A DNA stretch of 64,000 bases from Macquaria australasica (GCA_005408345.1 SEMN01000410.1:359501-423500); one strand, 5' to 3'; positions 35,958-49,178 are shown, numbered from the stretch's first letter. Made by a program: numbers and translations. Notes: generated from the sequence alone by a model not told the origin.

Positions 35958-38352
35958 AGGTAACTTTTGCTGAACACCAGCAACCACTGTGGCCACAAGT
36001 GACAATTACGAGATGATGGTAAAATCTAAAACATAGTGTAATAGAAGAGTACAGTCATCAAGTAGGTGAACACACTCAGTAATGTCAATTACACAGCAAT
36101 ATCAACCTAAACTTCATCTAAAGATTTGCTAACATTCACCACCATAAGCTACTGGTAGTTAGCCCAACATCGCAAGACCAATTCGCGATTTGTCAATTAG
36201 TGCAGTTGTTAGTTTTTAGTACCGTCCAGTTTGTTTAATACTGACGTGATAGCGGATTCAGAATGTTCCACATCAGCGACAGCCATCTTGTTTACGGAAA
36301 TGCCTCAACAGCGATCCTCTGTAGGCTACAGTCGTCGTATCAAACCCCCCGACCCGGGCCAGGTCGGCTGGAAATCTGTCTGAATGGGAGGACCAGACAC
36401 ATCTGCCAGAGCAAATAAAGCATGAGCTCGCAGATTCGTCTGGTTCCCAGGCTAGCTGGTAACACCAGGCTGAGAAAGTTTGTATTGGCAAAACCCCTGA
36501 GTGAGGGTGCATTTTGTTGCTTATCATTTCTACTTTTCAACTGTAAAAGAAAGAATTTAGTTCTTCTCAAAAGTTTCATAGTCTCACTTTAATTAAAAAG
36601 ATGCTATAATGTCATGTAATGCCTGTAAAGGACAGTGTTCTTGTTAGTCAAGTTGCAAATACATTATGTATTATAAAGTATCAGGTCTCTGTCTGTGAAA
36701 CTAAATGTGATTTTTAGTAAGGTTAGTTCATTAGTAATGCAGCAATTGTTCATAGCATTTCTAATTCTTTTTTGTTGGATTACTATGGAAAGCATGATAA
36801 CCAACTTCATCATAATGTGTTATGTGCTAGATTGATATAGTTATTTAATGATGTCAGAACCTCCAACTTCATGCCTTAACCACATTTGCTATTTATGCAA
36901 TATATTGCTATATATTTAGTCAAATTAAAATCTGAGATTTATAAGATCACTGGTGGCAAACCTACTCCATTCAGGAAGTTATCACTGCAACTGAAATTAT
37001 GATTATTTACTCTTTGTAAAATGTCCCCACTGATAGATAAAACGTTTGCGTCTGACCATCAAAATGACTGCTGACAGGTAAACAGACCTTCACACACACA
37101 CACAAACAGTAGGTTTCAGGAGCTTTATTGAAGATGTCATCACCAGACCTTTCATTTGGCAATAATAAATGACTGAAACTCAAGGCAATAAACTAAGCAA
37201 TAAACAGAACCAGAATAAATGACACTAGTGAGGAAAAGCTGTAATAGTCGGGACAGCCGTGAATATGAGTCCATACAGAATATTCTAGCAAGTAGTGTGA
37301 GGTGTCACCCAGTGTTACCTCTGTATTCATTGAGAAGTGTCATGACACACACTACCACACCTGACAAGAGAAACTCAGAAATGTTAAAGAACATTTATAA
37401 CATTTAAAAGTAGTGCTGTGGAGTAAAGTAAAGTATCCTAGATTAAGTTAAATTGATGCGAAAAACTGCGCTAAGACTAAAACAGGAACCAATCCAGGCA
37501 TGGATATAACACCCCAAACACAATGAAATAACAGGGCAAACACTGAGTGTACAGTTGTGTGTATCATACAGTATATCTAACACAATAACATAATGACATG
37601 CTGAACTTCAAACCTGGCCTGCTTTTGACGTAACAGTTATTATTGGAATTCAGTACATCTGAGAATCTCATATGACATCACAGCTTCAGCATTTTTGTTC
37701 TTAAAGGATATGTTCAGATTCTTTCAAGTCTACAATACTCACATGCTTTATGTTCATTGAGACAGTTATTGTTCGCTGTAATCCTTGTAATCTCCATACT
37801 GGCCCTGAAGGGATCCTTTCCTCGTGTGACTACAGTAGAAGAGATGGAGGACAAAAAACCATTCTGTGCAAAAATGCATTCCAAAGCTAATATGAGGCTT
37901 TAGCCATTTGAGTTGGCCACAGCAAGTGGATATCTTCCAAAGTCACAATCTAGAATGAAATTTCATCTCAGTGGATTTCATTGGTCTAACACTTGTTTTT
38001 CACAGCACAACAACACAGCTCTGAAGGTTATACCATTGCGCAAAGATAGCTACTTGATTTGGCTAACTCAGACTGCTGAATTCTCATATTAACTTCAGCT
38101 GAACGTTGGAAAGCATTTTTTTCACAGAATGAGGACTATTTTGTGCCTCACCTCTTTCAGTGTAATTGAGCTAGAGTGGATTCATTTTACAGCCAGTATT
38201 AAGAGGTGGAAAATAGCGACCAACAACTCTTTCAATGTACATGGGAAATGCTGCATTCGTATTAAGATAGACTTGAAAAAATTCAAACCTAGCCTCTCAA
38301 CATTTTGGGCAGCAAATATAGATGCAGCCTACATCATATAACACAGATTCAG

Positions 38353-38397
<45 letters not shown>

Positions 38398-38398
38398 C
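38353..38398. repeat. (GTTA)n microsatellite
   Basis: About eleven GTTA units in tandem. Confidence 0.95.
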
Positions 38399-40789
38399 TT
38401 CCTAGGTAGTTTGATCCTTTGTAGTATGTTATAGTATATAGTATGTTATACTGTAACACAGTAGTTCAAACACATCACAGCTTATAGCACAATCAAAATA
38501 TAGTGATGCTAAACTGAAACTTCTGCAGTTAGCACTCAGCTGGTATTGTTTCACCCTGGCAGTTAAAAGCATCCCATTTCTGAGTTGACATGAATGCACC
38601 TTTATTCCACAGCTGAGTCAAATTGAATTTATTGGAAACAAGCGAGTGAGCTCATTCTGGAGCAATATAAGCCCAACTAAAATAATCTCCGACTAGTTGA
38701 TGTATGGAGGATGGATTACTATAAAACATACACTCATACACACATGCACACACCACACAAAAAATTCTTCTCCTAAAAACATGGCAGACAATTTCAAATA
38801 GTCATTCTGACACCATATATTATAAACCTCTTATAAATAAAAGCTTTAAGGATTCATAAGCATTGCTCAATTCATAAATATATGCAGCAAAAATACAATA
38901 AATCTCTCTTTTTAGGAATCAGGACAGGACATAAAAATATGTAAAAATCTTCACTAGACTTTAGGATTACAATACCTGATTCGTTCACAAGTGCTCAAGT
39001 TATTTTGCTAAAACAGCAGAGCCACAGATAGACAGAGTTTGGCCAGGTTGTATCAATCAAAAAAATGAAACATTTGTCTGGACTACATACACCATGTTAA
39101 TGCTTTTAAAGCTAACATTTTGGCTGCAAATATGTACCACCATGGTGATGTAGCAGCTCATTTTAAAGGTGTGTTTATGCTGAATGTGAATGTTCGCCTT
39201 GAGTTACTGTATTCACGTGACTGTGACAGCTGGAGTGTTTTTACAGTCTGTTCATTCCCCCCAAACAGCCAATGGAACAACTCTACAGACGTTAGCTGTA
39301 AGCTAGCTAGCAATGCACGCACTGACCGTGTGGGGTGTGCCTGCCAATGGGTGCTGCCTTGAGAAATGACTGCTTCTACTTTTTATGTTTCTGGGCACCT
39401 TATAACTGTATTATGGAGTGTAGCCAACAGAGCTAACCAAAACTAATGTTATATTAGGTAGCTAGCTGACAAAAGTCACGTGCCGTGCATTCCATGCGGA
39501 CGAAGGAATACAGAAAACTAACATGGCTTGCAACTTTTGTGTATATTTTCTCTTTCCACTATGTTTACAAGAAACCCACTAAACTGCTCCCTGATCCGGA
39601 ACTCTGTCTGGGTTAACTGACCTCGTCCATAGAGGAGGCAAAAGCTAGTCTGTACAACTGTGACCCAAATGGCTTTCAGTTAGCAGCTAGCACTGTTTAG
39701 CCAACATGGCTGACACGGAAACCTGGGACATCCAAACTCTTTTGATCAATGGCTCATTATAACATTCCACTAAGGCAGTGATTTTCAAAGTCTGGGTTGG
39801 CACATTTAAAATACATGAATTGAACATAACATGCTTACTTATTTTTGCATATACCTTCTCAAATCTCTGCTATGCATAGCTACAATAATTTCAAATAGAC
39901 ACTGTATGCTGTTAGTCACTTTAAAATATATAGACTAAATTTATAACCCAAATTATGTGACTGCCCAGAAAAAGTTTGAAAATCACTGCATTACAGTCAT
40001 AGTCATAAAAAAACAATAAATATCATTAAACAGTTGTACTAGTAGGCATAATTCATTAACATCTAGAAATCAAAGTGCTGTAAATATTAAATATTAAAAG
40101 GAGAATACCGCAGATGTAGGAAGCAGATGTGCTTCCAAAGTTTACATAAAATATGGGACACGTCAAGAACTGTGGTATTTTTATGATTGCAATTTAATAC
40201 TCAGTTATTATTGTGATACACTTCCTGGGAATGTGCCTTAGAAGTTAACAAAAGTTATTATATATAAGGAAAATGTCTAAACTGTGACATGACAGGCAGT
40301 TCCATTGTGTCATACAGTCATACTGTTTCAGACATCATGCAAAAGACCAGTTTGACTTTGAAACCAGGACTTCTCGACTTTTCCAACCATTAAAAGATTT
40401 TGGAAACCCAAACTGGGTAAATTATCTTAATCTTTGAAACCAAGCTTACTGAAAGAAACAGTCCTTTTCTCATGTGGCATCCCACAAAAAAAACAGATTT
40501 GTGATCCAGTGGTTCTAACCCATAGTTTTGACAAACATTGCAGTAGACAATGGCTGCTGACAGACAGGATTGTATGAGTTTTCTGGACAGAAGGAGGAAG
40601 AAACAGAGTAATATTTCATTTTGTCTTTTAAAAAGCTGACAGTTGAGCGCTGTTGTTGCTCACTCCTCCTTCTGATTGGCTAATAGGGAGGCCTCCCATC
40701 GCTGCGCCATGGTGTTCTGTCGTCGTGGCACCGAAGAGAGGGAAGGGGGGAACTGGAGGGAGGGGGAGATTCAGCTAAACCACTGGAGC

Positions 40790-40860
40790 CAAGAATGGAT
40801 AGATGGATAGATTCATGGTTGGATGGATTATCGGATGGATGGATGATTGATGGATGGGGC
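40790..40860. repeat. Degenerate (GGAT)n repeat
   Basis: Imperfect GGAT/GATG units, for example ATGGATAGATGGATAG and GGATGGATGGATGATTG. Confidence 0.8.
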
Positions 40861-41426
40861 AAAAGAGAAATGAACAAAGGACGGGGCAGATGGATGAAAG
40901 AGTGATGGGTAGATGAAAAAAAGGACCCAAATAATGATTTTTTTTTTTTTGCTAAATTGTGAACTAGTGGATTAAAAAATGAATCAGTCCAACTGATTAA
41001 CAAATCAGAAAGTTCACAATTAATAAAGGCAACAAATGAATGAATGAGTAAAGGAAGAAATCAATGACCCAACATGGAAATTGCAAAAGAAGAAAGTTGA
41101 AAATTTGAATATGATTTTTATGCTATGTACTGATACATGCAATCAGCTGCAGTGTAACAGAATAGTAGGCTACAGTGTACAGTCCAAAAGTCATTATATT
41201 GCATGTTAGTATCAGGGAGGACATTAAATGTTTGAGTGACTATCACTGTAAGGGAATAGAATATTATGTACTGTATATGTGATTAAAGCTGCACTCATCA
41301 ATTACCCCCCCCAAATAAGAGGGTGTAAGAGAGACTCTATAAAGAGGGAAAAGCCTAGAGATTTGATGTCTTGAGTTTGAGACGTTTCACCTCAAAATGA
41401 GTGTTTTAGCCAAGGTGATGTATTTT

Positions 41427-42026
41427 TAGGGCTGCCCCCGACCAAAGATTTTCCTAGTCGACTAGTAGTCATTAGTTCAAGCTACTAGTCAACTTGTCAT
41501 CGCACGTATATGATATTAATTACATTATTTAAATAAACATTACAAGCACACATACGAAGCGAGCTGCCCGTTAATGACGATGCTAGCTGCAAAAGCGGTA
41601 ATGATTCTGAATGTGTCAGAACAGGAGACTGAACATTTTGTTCATTTATTTCAACACAGTATAACATTGTTCGGCCGCGGACTCAACAACAGGGTGTAGT
41701 TCGTGTGGACTTCACGGAAGGTGTGTCTCAATTCCGGGGCAACGTCACTCAAAGGCTGCATTTGAAGCGTGTTCTTATAATACATCCATGATTTGAAGAC
41801 TGAATGTGTCACAGCGAAGCGACAAGGCTGTTCCATGTTCTGACTCCGTGTTACAAGAGAAAAGGTCCGTGCTGCAACCGCCCCCCTGATACTTTTGTCC
41901 CGGCCCTAACGACAAGGCACAGCTCCCGAATTGTTTTTTCTTTTCTGCAACTAACGACCAATGAAAACTTGACTGAGACTCTTCTCATCGACAAATGCTT
42001 TGGTCGACTACTGGGGGGCAGCCCTA
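41427..42026. mobile_element. Complete 600-bp hAT-type non-autonomous element
   Basis: The ends are TAGGGCTGCCCCCGACCAAA on the left and, read inward from the right, TAGGGCTGCCCCCCAGTAGT followed by CGACCAAAG. They are flanked by identical 8-bp copies TGTATTTT at 41419-41426 and 42027-42034. An 8-bp duplication is the hAT signature. Multiple TCGACTA motifs lie near the termini. No transposase is encoded. Confidence 0.85.
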
Positions 42027-42229
42027 TGTATTTTGTTTACTAATTGTTTGGAATCTCATGTCAGAGGCAAAACTAGATTAAACTACAGTTTGTCCAGTCA
42101 GTTAAATGGATATAGATATAGCTTTTCAGACTTCCTATTTACTTCCATACAGAGGCTGCAGCAGACAACTCTGTCTCCAAATAGATAGATAATGTAGCTA
42201 GAGCTTGTGTGTTCAAATGTGTGTATGTG

Positions 42230-45200
42230 TCAGCCAACCTTGTGGTCACAAGACAAACTGGATCGTTCCATTTTCCTGGTCCTGGAGGGGGATGAAGGGG
42301 AGGAGACACATCTGTCTGGAACCTCTGGCACTGAAACAAAAACAAAGGGAACAAAAAGGCCATTTAATCACAACGGGGAAAAGAATTATCTTATGTTATT
42401 ATTTAATAAGATAGTCCGCAGACAGAAAGCAGATCTTTTTTAAATGTATTTCTCATCTCACACTCTGTTCAACAATGGATTGAGAATGGTGAAAACGCAC
42501 CATCATATGCAAACCTTTGAATTATTTCTGACACTATTTTGAATCCCCAACTATAAATTCACAGGCAACGGACACAAAATGGCTAGTGGAGGTGGTAGTG
42601 GTGTGGAGGGTATGTAGTTACATCAAATAGAACCAGCGGTTCAGTTAGCTCGGTTTGGTCGGTGCACGGTTGATTGAAAACTCTATGACCTCTTTTGACA
42701 AGTTTAGAAAGTGAATCATTTGAGCTGAACTACAACACAACAGAAATGTTTCTTGGCTGTTCAGTTGTTCATGTCCCCACAAATGTTTCTGATACTTGGA
42801 TATGTGGGCATGACTCTACGTACCGTTGTAACTGATGTTATCGTTCAGGCCCGGAGACACCAGCACAGTATCGTACCTCTCTCTCCCTCTCCTCCACTCC
42901 TCCTCCCTCCTCCTCCTCCACATCTCCTCCCTCTGCCTCCTCCACTCCTCCTCCCTCTGCCTCACCATGCGGATCTCTTGCTCCACCAGCGACTGGCTGC
43001 TGAGGGAGCGTAGCTTAAAAAATGGATTGGACGAGAAAGTGCTCTCCTGGGTTTCCATGGACGCAGGGCCGGAGCTTAGGCAGAACTCGGAAGCGCTGCG
43101 AATGATCAGATTGGAGGTTTCCACGACGATGACATTGGCAGAAGGGACCGGATCCAGGCTCGTCGGCCAATCGGAGAGGCCCCCGATGGCAGAGGAGAGT
43201 AGGCGGTTCCTGGAGGCGGAACTGGAGCAGTCAGGCTCCAAGATAATGACATTATTGGCTGTCATTTCATGGTAGACAGACCGGGGAAGGGAAGAGGAGC
43301 AGGAAGGGGATGGGGAGATGGACAAGGTAGGGGTGCGGCAGGCTGGAGGTCTGGGTGGAGATCGTCCTGTCTGCAGGGTGGATGGTCTGAACACAGAACA
43401 ACAGAAAAATAACAATCAACAAGTCTGAAACAAGTATCATTTTGGCTCAGTTTATCTGGTTCCCAGCAGAAGGAACAGTGGACAATAATAGTTAGTGGAA
43501 ATGTCTGTGTCATGTGAAAGGTTTTGCTCATAGTGACGAACCAACAGCAAATGATCACCAACTCTGCAGTTCCCCTCAGCTCTGCAGGACATCTAGCCTC
43601 TTTTAGCTCATTTTTTTGGTTCTCCAGCCTACACACACCACTCTCAAACCCGTTTACAGACACAGCAGGCAGCTATCTTCAGAAAAAAAGCTCTGATAAA
43701 TCCACTGTACACTACCTGCCTAGCACCAAACAGCAGACAGACAAAGTTGGTGACTAGCTGGTGAACATAGTGGAAGATTTAGCAGCTAAATAGACAGATA
43801 TCTTCCTCAAAAGCAGAGCTCAAAGGAGAATGAATATTGGACAATGTTTTTGGCCCCCAGATAAATGTAACAAACAAAAAGGATGTTTTGTTCTGTGTCT
43901 GTTGGATGTGTAAATAGGCAACAATCAGGTCAGGTAGCCAAAAAAAGCTTGAAATTTCACTATTTTAATTTATAGTATTTTCCCCAAACGTTAGAACTAG
44001 TGACAGGTTAAGGACTTACCATATGTCATCACCCATTTAATTAGCTGTGAACAACACTGATACCCCTTTTCCACCGTTCGGAGCATTTCAACCAAAAATA
44101 AATTGGTTCTTATCATTAATAGTTGGTCCATGCTTGTTTTTTGGATAAAAACAAACATCTGTAATAACAGAACAAAAGCTCACAGGTAATCAACACATCC
44201 TTGGTAACAATGGTTCCACTCAAAACTGGTGGAAACGCAGGCTGGTTCGCTAGAGAGCACCAAGGTTCCAATCCTGAATCCTGAACGGAACCAGATCAAG
44301 AACCAGAGCTAGTTTGATGGAAAGAGGGCATGAGTGGTTCAGATATGTTTTTAATTACAGACCTGATAATACTGGCACCGTATATTTAGGGTTTTTTGAA
44401 TTGTCTTTCATTCATGTACTAGAGTCACACTGGCTCAGTTCTTGACTAGTTTTCATAGTTATTAGTTATAGTTATACTTGGTATCGCCACCTAAATCAGG
44501 TGTATTATTAAAAACATCATTGTTCTATAATTTATACGATGTCTTACTGCACCAAAAAAGACTGCATTATACTGCTGTGTAGACAGCATTTATAGGTATA
44601 GGTTTATATTTTGTTACCTGGGTATAGTCAGGCCCTGTGCAATCATCCCCCTCTCCTTGCGGTGCCGTTCCTCTCTATCCAGAGTCAATCGGATCTCTCT
44701 CTCCACTGCAGTCTCTGGCTCCTCCAGGGGGCTGCGGTATGATGAGTCATCCAGGCCTGAGTCCTCTGAACTGGGGGACAGGGTGGAGGACAATGGGGGC
44801 TCCCTGGGCACTGGTGGATGGATCTCCCTTTGAGAGGACAGGAGGAAATTCAGATGAACTAAAAGCCAACAAGACACAAGAGTTGTGTTTCCATTAAACT
44901 GTTGCACAAGTTTTCAGAAAACTTTGGAAATTTTGGCATTCGTATCTTCTGATCCACATGTAGATGGTTGTAATTTTATCCACCAATATGTTGACAGAGA
45001 AGGGGGTTAAATGCAACAAGGGCCCCTATCTGGATGCGAAGCAAGGGTGTTACAGTCATGTAAACCTCCAACACCCCTGCTCTTTCTTTTTTATAGAGTA
45101 TAGCTTCACTTAACTGGCATCAACTGCTTTGTTCATGCTTCACAATCACTGGCTCATTCATCAGCTGTGTGGCTACCAGCTGTCTAGTAACTTCCAATCA

Positions 45201-48200
45201 TATTCATGCAGGTTATTCTGCTGATGCACTAGGAGAAGCAGAAGCAGGTATGGCAATTTCAGGGTGTATTCAAAAGATTTGTGTCCATCACCATTACAGC
45301 ATCTTCCTTTTTTGATATGCCAACTTTTCCACCTCATCTAAGCATAAAAACATTTTTGCAATACTATGGCTTTTTTTTCTCCAAATTTCTGGCCTTTCTT
45401 TCTTGGCCTAGACTTTGGGTAAAAACATGCAATGGAAAGCCATTGCTATGCCAGAAAAAGAAATGAGTATTTCTATACTAAGCTGTTCCATTTAAAATGT
45501 TGAAATGTATAAATTAATCAAAATTCTGAATTAGTGTCAGCAGACTAAATTCTGTCTGAGATACTTCAATCAAAAATAAGAAGAGTTGAACTGTCAGTGC
45601 CTCCAGTATTTCCTACCTGTGTTTGAGTCGGGGGCTACGAGTGGGGGGGTACAGTGACGTGTGGGTGCCCTGGAAGCTCCCCTGAGCTTTGAGCCCTGGT
45701 TTGGGAATTGGCTGACCTTTGACCTCTTCCTCCATCTTCCTCCACTGCTGCCGGGCCAACAGAAAGTCCACATGCTCAGTGGACACATTTTCACTGTGGG
45801 TCTCCTGGTGGACACGGAAATCTACAGGAACCTGAAGAGAAATATGAGGTTAAGGAGTAGATTGCTAAACATGTGATTGGGAGATGTTTTCAGTCTCAAA
45901 ACACACATTCGAAAGAATCCACCTTAGAAAAGCATTTTAATACACATACATTATTACTATTAAACAGAGACCGAATTGATTCATAGGTGTGCTTATAAGA
46001 TGTAGACCTTCACAAGAACTTTGTTCAATTTCACAGCCACTTTAAAGCATTTTTAGGCCTTGAGTACACAGTCATCATCTGTTTTGGGAAGTGATTGGGA
46101 TGTACTGCACTTGCCACTTGGGTCAGTGGTGTTGCTTTCTCCATAGGGGAAACATTGGCCAGCATGGGCTCAGTGTTTATTGGGAATTGTTGGGTCTCTG
46201 TAAATATAAAGAGTCGGTCTAGACCTGCTCTATATGAAAAAGTGCCCTGAGATATCTTTGTGCAACACTAACAGTTACCTTTCATTCAAAAAAATACTAT
46301 AACAAGACAAGTATATGCAAGTGTAGTGTGTACCTGTTGTCAGACGCCTTAACATTTGTTTATTCTGGTTTTGCTGTCAACCAAATGTAACTTTCTTGCA
46401 ACATTTATATGTTCAAATGTAGCATCCTGAAATTGGTGGGAACCTGGTAATATTTGCTGCTGGTGAAGAATTTTGCGAGGAATTCATATTTTAAAAGTAT
46501 TGCTAATGTAAAAAAAAAAAAAAAATCTGTGACCAGAGAGACAGGTTGATATTGGGTGGTTCTGCAAAACTACTTGATCATACGGCTTTTTTCCTTCAGC
46601 TATTTCTACAACATCCACAATTACAGTATAGTTAAAGAAATAGTTTACATTCGTTCACTTTCTGATTGTGACATGAAAAGAAAGCGCATATAAAGCTGGA
46701 GTTGGAATGTGGTTGGCCTAGCTTAGTATAAAAACAGCTAGTTCAGCACCTCTAAAGCTCACTAATTAACATGTTACATGCTGTAAAAAATTGTTTGTTA
46801 ATCCACCCGGCACTTCTGTACAGCTCCAGCTATGGCACAGGTTGACAGGTACAGATGGTGAGTGGAGGTTATGGTACAGGTCAGTGGTACCATACCTGGC
46901 CACCTCACTGTGACATGACACTGTATCTGGCTGTTGTTTGACACACTTAAGACACAGACATGAGATTGATATCTATCGTCTCATCTAGGGTTGCAAAGGG
47001 TCGGTTAATTTCAAGGGAATTTTAAGAGAAGTTAAGCTCAGGAATTGTCGAACTTTTGCACAATTTCAATATAAAAGTCGTACCTTTCATGGTTCTGGAA
47101 TCTGAGGATTTTTCAACTCAATGAATGAACATAGTCAGAGAAAAGCTGCTAAATGTCTTGCGTGAACAGTGTATGAAACTGGCTCACCTCTGATGCTCAC
47201 AGGCAAAGTAAATTAGACCAAAGGAAGTATTTGCCCTGGTGACAGACAATGGCTGCTTGGTCTAAAGTAGAGGAGGCCTACCCTCACATCAAACCTATTG
47301 GTTGTGCTGTACATGCATTGAACCTACTCCTCAAGAACAACATGGCACTGAATACAATGGATACACTCAACAAGAGAGCTAAGCAAGTAGAAACAGAAGT
47401 CTTGCTCAAGGAGAAGCCTCGCTCTAAAATCTCGGGACAGGTCAGTTGTTGCAAGAAGAAGTCAAACAAAAAGGATCTTACTCTTTAACAAAAAGGTCTC
47501 TCTCTGTAAGGATCCTTTCCATAAAGTTGTCAGACACTTTGAATAATAATCTGAGCCTGTCAGCTGCAAAAACAAGCAGGTGCAGTTGCCCTCAAGGATT
47601 ACCTTGCAGCCATTGCGGCCTGTTTCGCGGCTGCCGGCTGAGGCGATCTACTGGACCAGTTCCAAACTTTTTGTACCTATTAGTCATTTACACCCCAAAA
47701 TTTGTGAAAGAAAAAAATAGGACCCTGGTTTAAAAATACCGGTAATGCTAGAGAGTTCGCACACAGATGACAATAATCGTCATCTGTGAGTGAACTCTCC
47801 AGCATGAAAATCGGATGAGCTACATGGACATTCACCACCAAACCATCACACCCTGACTGTCCACCTTGCCACATAAAGGTTACACTACTTCCTGGACTTA
47901 CACTGAACATAATGGTGCGCTGCAGAATTATTCAATATTCAATTCAGTTTTATTTATATAGTGTACTTCTTGAAACAAAGTTTGAGCTCTATGTTACATA
48001 AAAAGAGGGGAAAGTCTTACCCTCCTGTCGGGGTCTGTGGAGCTGGCCGTGGAACTGACAGAAGGAGACCGTAGGAAAAGATCTCTCCTCGACCTCATCT
48101 GCTCTTCATCATCATCATTGCTTCCCCTCATCTCCTCCTGCTCCTCCTTAACTTCCTCCTCTCTCTGCTCCTCTGTCTTTACTTCTGCCTCATCCTCTTC

Positions 48201-49178
48201 CTTCCCTCTCTTCTCATTTTCTCCTCCTCTCTCCTCTTTCTTGTTCTCTTCATCACAGATGCTATCATAAATCCCTCCACCTGCTTCTTCTTGGTTGGTG
48301 ACATCACAGGGCGCGAAGGCTGCCCATTGGTCCTCCCCTGCGTCGCTGTCTGAGTACACGATAGCCAGCTCTGCTTGGAGGCAGTCGCTAAGGTGACCGT
48401 CACTAAGGTCATCTCTGTTGCAGAGGTCGTGACCCCAGGCCTCCTGCAACATGCCCGCTGAGGGCCGCTCTGAAGGATCTGAGGTGACAGTCAGGGGCTC
48501 TGATGATGAGGGCCACACTGGACTGTCAGATATGAAGAGGAGCTCTGACAGATAATCATCTTTCATTTCTCCCGCTGTCTCTCCTATCCATCCGTCCTCT
48601 TCTTTTGTGTCTCCTCTTCCTCCATCTTCCCCCTCTGTTTCTCCACTCTCTTCGTCCTCACCTTCTGTTTTTTCTCCTCCTTCACCTTCTCCCTCTATTT
48701 CTCTTCTCACCAAGTCTTCACTCTCTGCTTCTCGTCCTTCTTCTTCTCCCTCTATTTCTACTCTCCCTTCATCCTCTCCTTCTTTTTCTCCTCTTCTTGC
48801 ATCTTTTCCCTCCTCTCTTCCTCTCTCTGTGTCTTGTCCTCCTTCACTTTCACATCTTTCCTCCCCTCCCTTCTGCTCTCCTATCTCAAAAACAAGATAG
48901 TCACACTCATCTCCATCACTTTTTCCATTTTCTCTCTCTGTAGCCTCTTCTTCTTCCTGCTCATTCCTGATTAGCTGTTGTACCCCATGGACCTCTGGGT
49001 AATGGAGTTCCTCAACTTCCTGGCTGCGCCAGCTAACCAAGTTTTCTCTTTCCTCGTCTGTTAGCGGTGGCGATGAGCTGATATCCATGGTAACTGGATC
49101 TGTTGGCTGTATTGGAGTGGGAGAGTCGTTGTCAGGGTTATTGTTGCTGGAGCTACCGTTGTCGTGGTTACCGTCCAT
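42230..49178 (-). CDS. MISP/AKAP2-family protein (748 aa, five coding exons)
   Basis: On the minus strand, coding exons are 49178-48021, 45831-45617, 44827-44618, 43386-42824 and 42330-42230, all GT-AG with agreeing phases. The first exon has its acceptor at 49217, so an upstream untranslated exon exists. Residues 1-386 are acidic and repetitive. Exon 2 has STEHVDFLLARQQWRKMEEE, like the AKAP2 segment TEQIDFSAARKQFQLME. Exon 3 has SGLDDSSYRSP and a EREIRLTLDREERHRKERG helix, which is MISP-like. Exon 4 has NPFFKLRSLSSQSLVEQEI at about 648-666, followed by an RQREEEW coiled coil, the core of the AKAP2/MISP C-terminal domain. MISP binds cortical actin and positions the spindle, and AKAP2 anchors PKA. 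I see no AKAP2-type RII-binding helix, so MISP-like is the better call. It is not clear which ohnolog this is. Confidence 0.82.
43540..43955. mobile_element. Family A element, truncated copy 4, in an intron of the MISP-like gene
   Basis: AACTCTGCAGTTCCCCTCAG, ACCAAACAGCAGACAGACAA and AGCTGGTGAACATAGTGGA match the family A interior. The left terminus is missing, so this copy is 5'-truncated. The right part ends near a degraded CCAAAAAAAGCT. Confidence 0.6.
44058..44332. repeat. Possible MITE (CCCTTTTCCACCG ... GATGGAAAGAGGG)
   Basis: The ends are roughly inverted. The interior carries repeated GGTTC/GAACC words (GGTTCTTATC, GGTTCCACTC, GAACGGAACCAG, CAAGAACCAG), a style seen in fish MITEs. 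It is intronic in the MISP-like gene. Confidence 0.4.
46136..46262 (-). repeat. Family C fragment, reverse orientation
   Basis: GAATTGTTGGGTCTCTGTAA, AGAGTCGGTCTAGACCTGCT and AAAAAGTGCCCTGAGAT are the reverse complement of family C. It lies in the intron between the first two coding exons of the MISP-like gene. Confidence 0.7.
46987..47770 (+). pseudogene. hAT transposase remnant
   Basis: The left part opens with AGGGTTGCAAAGGGTCGG, a hAT-like end. The frame from ATG 47249 reads AAWSKVEEAYPHIKPIGCAV, then HALNLLLKN. This resembles the conserved (G/S)C.AH.LNLL region of hAT RNase-H-like transposases. It breaks off after about 80 residues. The fossil is intronic and lies opposite in strand to its host gene. 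Confidence 0.55.
47934..47985 (+). repeat. Short family C head fragment
   Basis: TTCAATATTCAATTCAG, then TTTTATTTATATAG, is the head of family C. It lies within 40 bases of the 3' end of the large acidic exon. Confidence 0.5.

Larger units (their letters stand above)
31060..41426. other. Intergenic region between convergent palmd and the MISP-like gene
   Basis: More than 10 kb without a supportable exon. It holds the repeats listed separately at 33002, 35062, 35439, 38353 and 40790, plus short TG runs near 32200 and 32340. Reading frames here are short, isolated and without splice-supported partners. The 3' untranslated region of the MISP-like gene may enter from the right, but no strong minus-strand polyadenylation signal stood out. 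Confidence 0.4.

Noticed and set aside
36273..36579. Minus-strand frames of about 80 codons in the intergenic region
   Set aside because: They overlap each other in different frames, have no splice partners and sit in sequence with repeat-like words.
42753..43275. Plus-strand frames with leucine/serine-rich products
   Set aside because: They are the antisense of the arginine/glutamate-rich coiled-coil exon of the MISP-like gene.
48605..48943. Leucine/serine/proline-rich plus-strand frames opposite the acidic exon
   Set aside because: They are the antisense of the glutamate-rich coding repeat on the minus strand and have no start, splice or family support.
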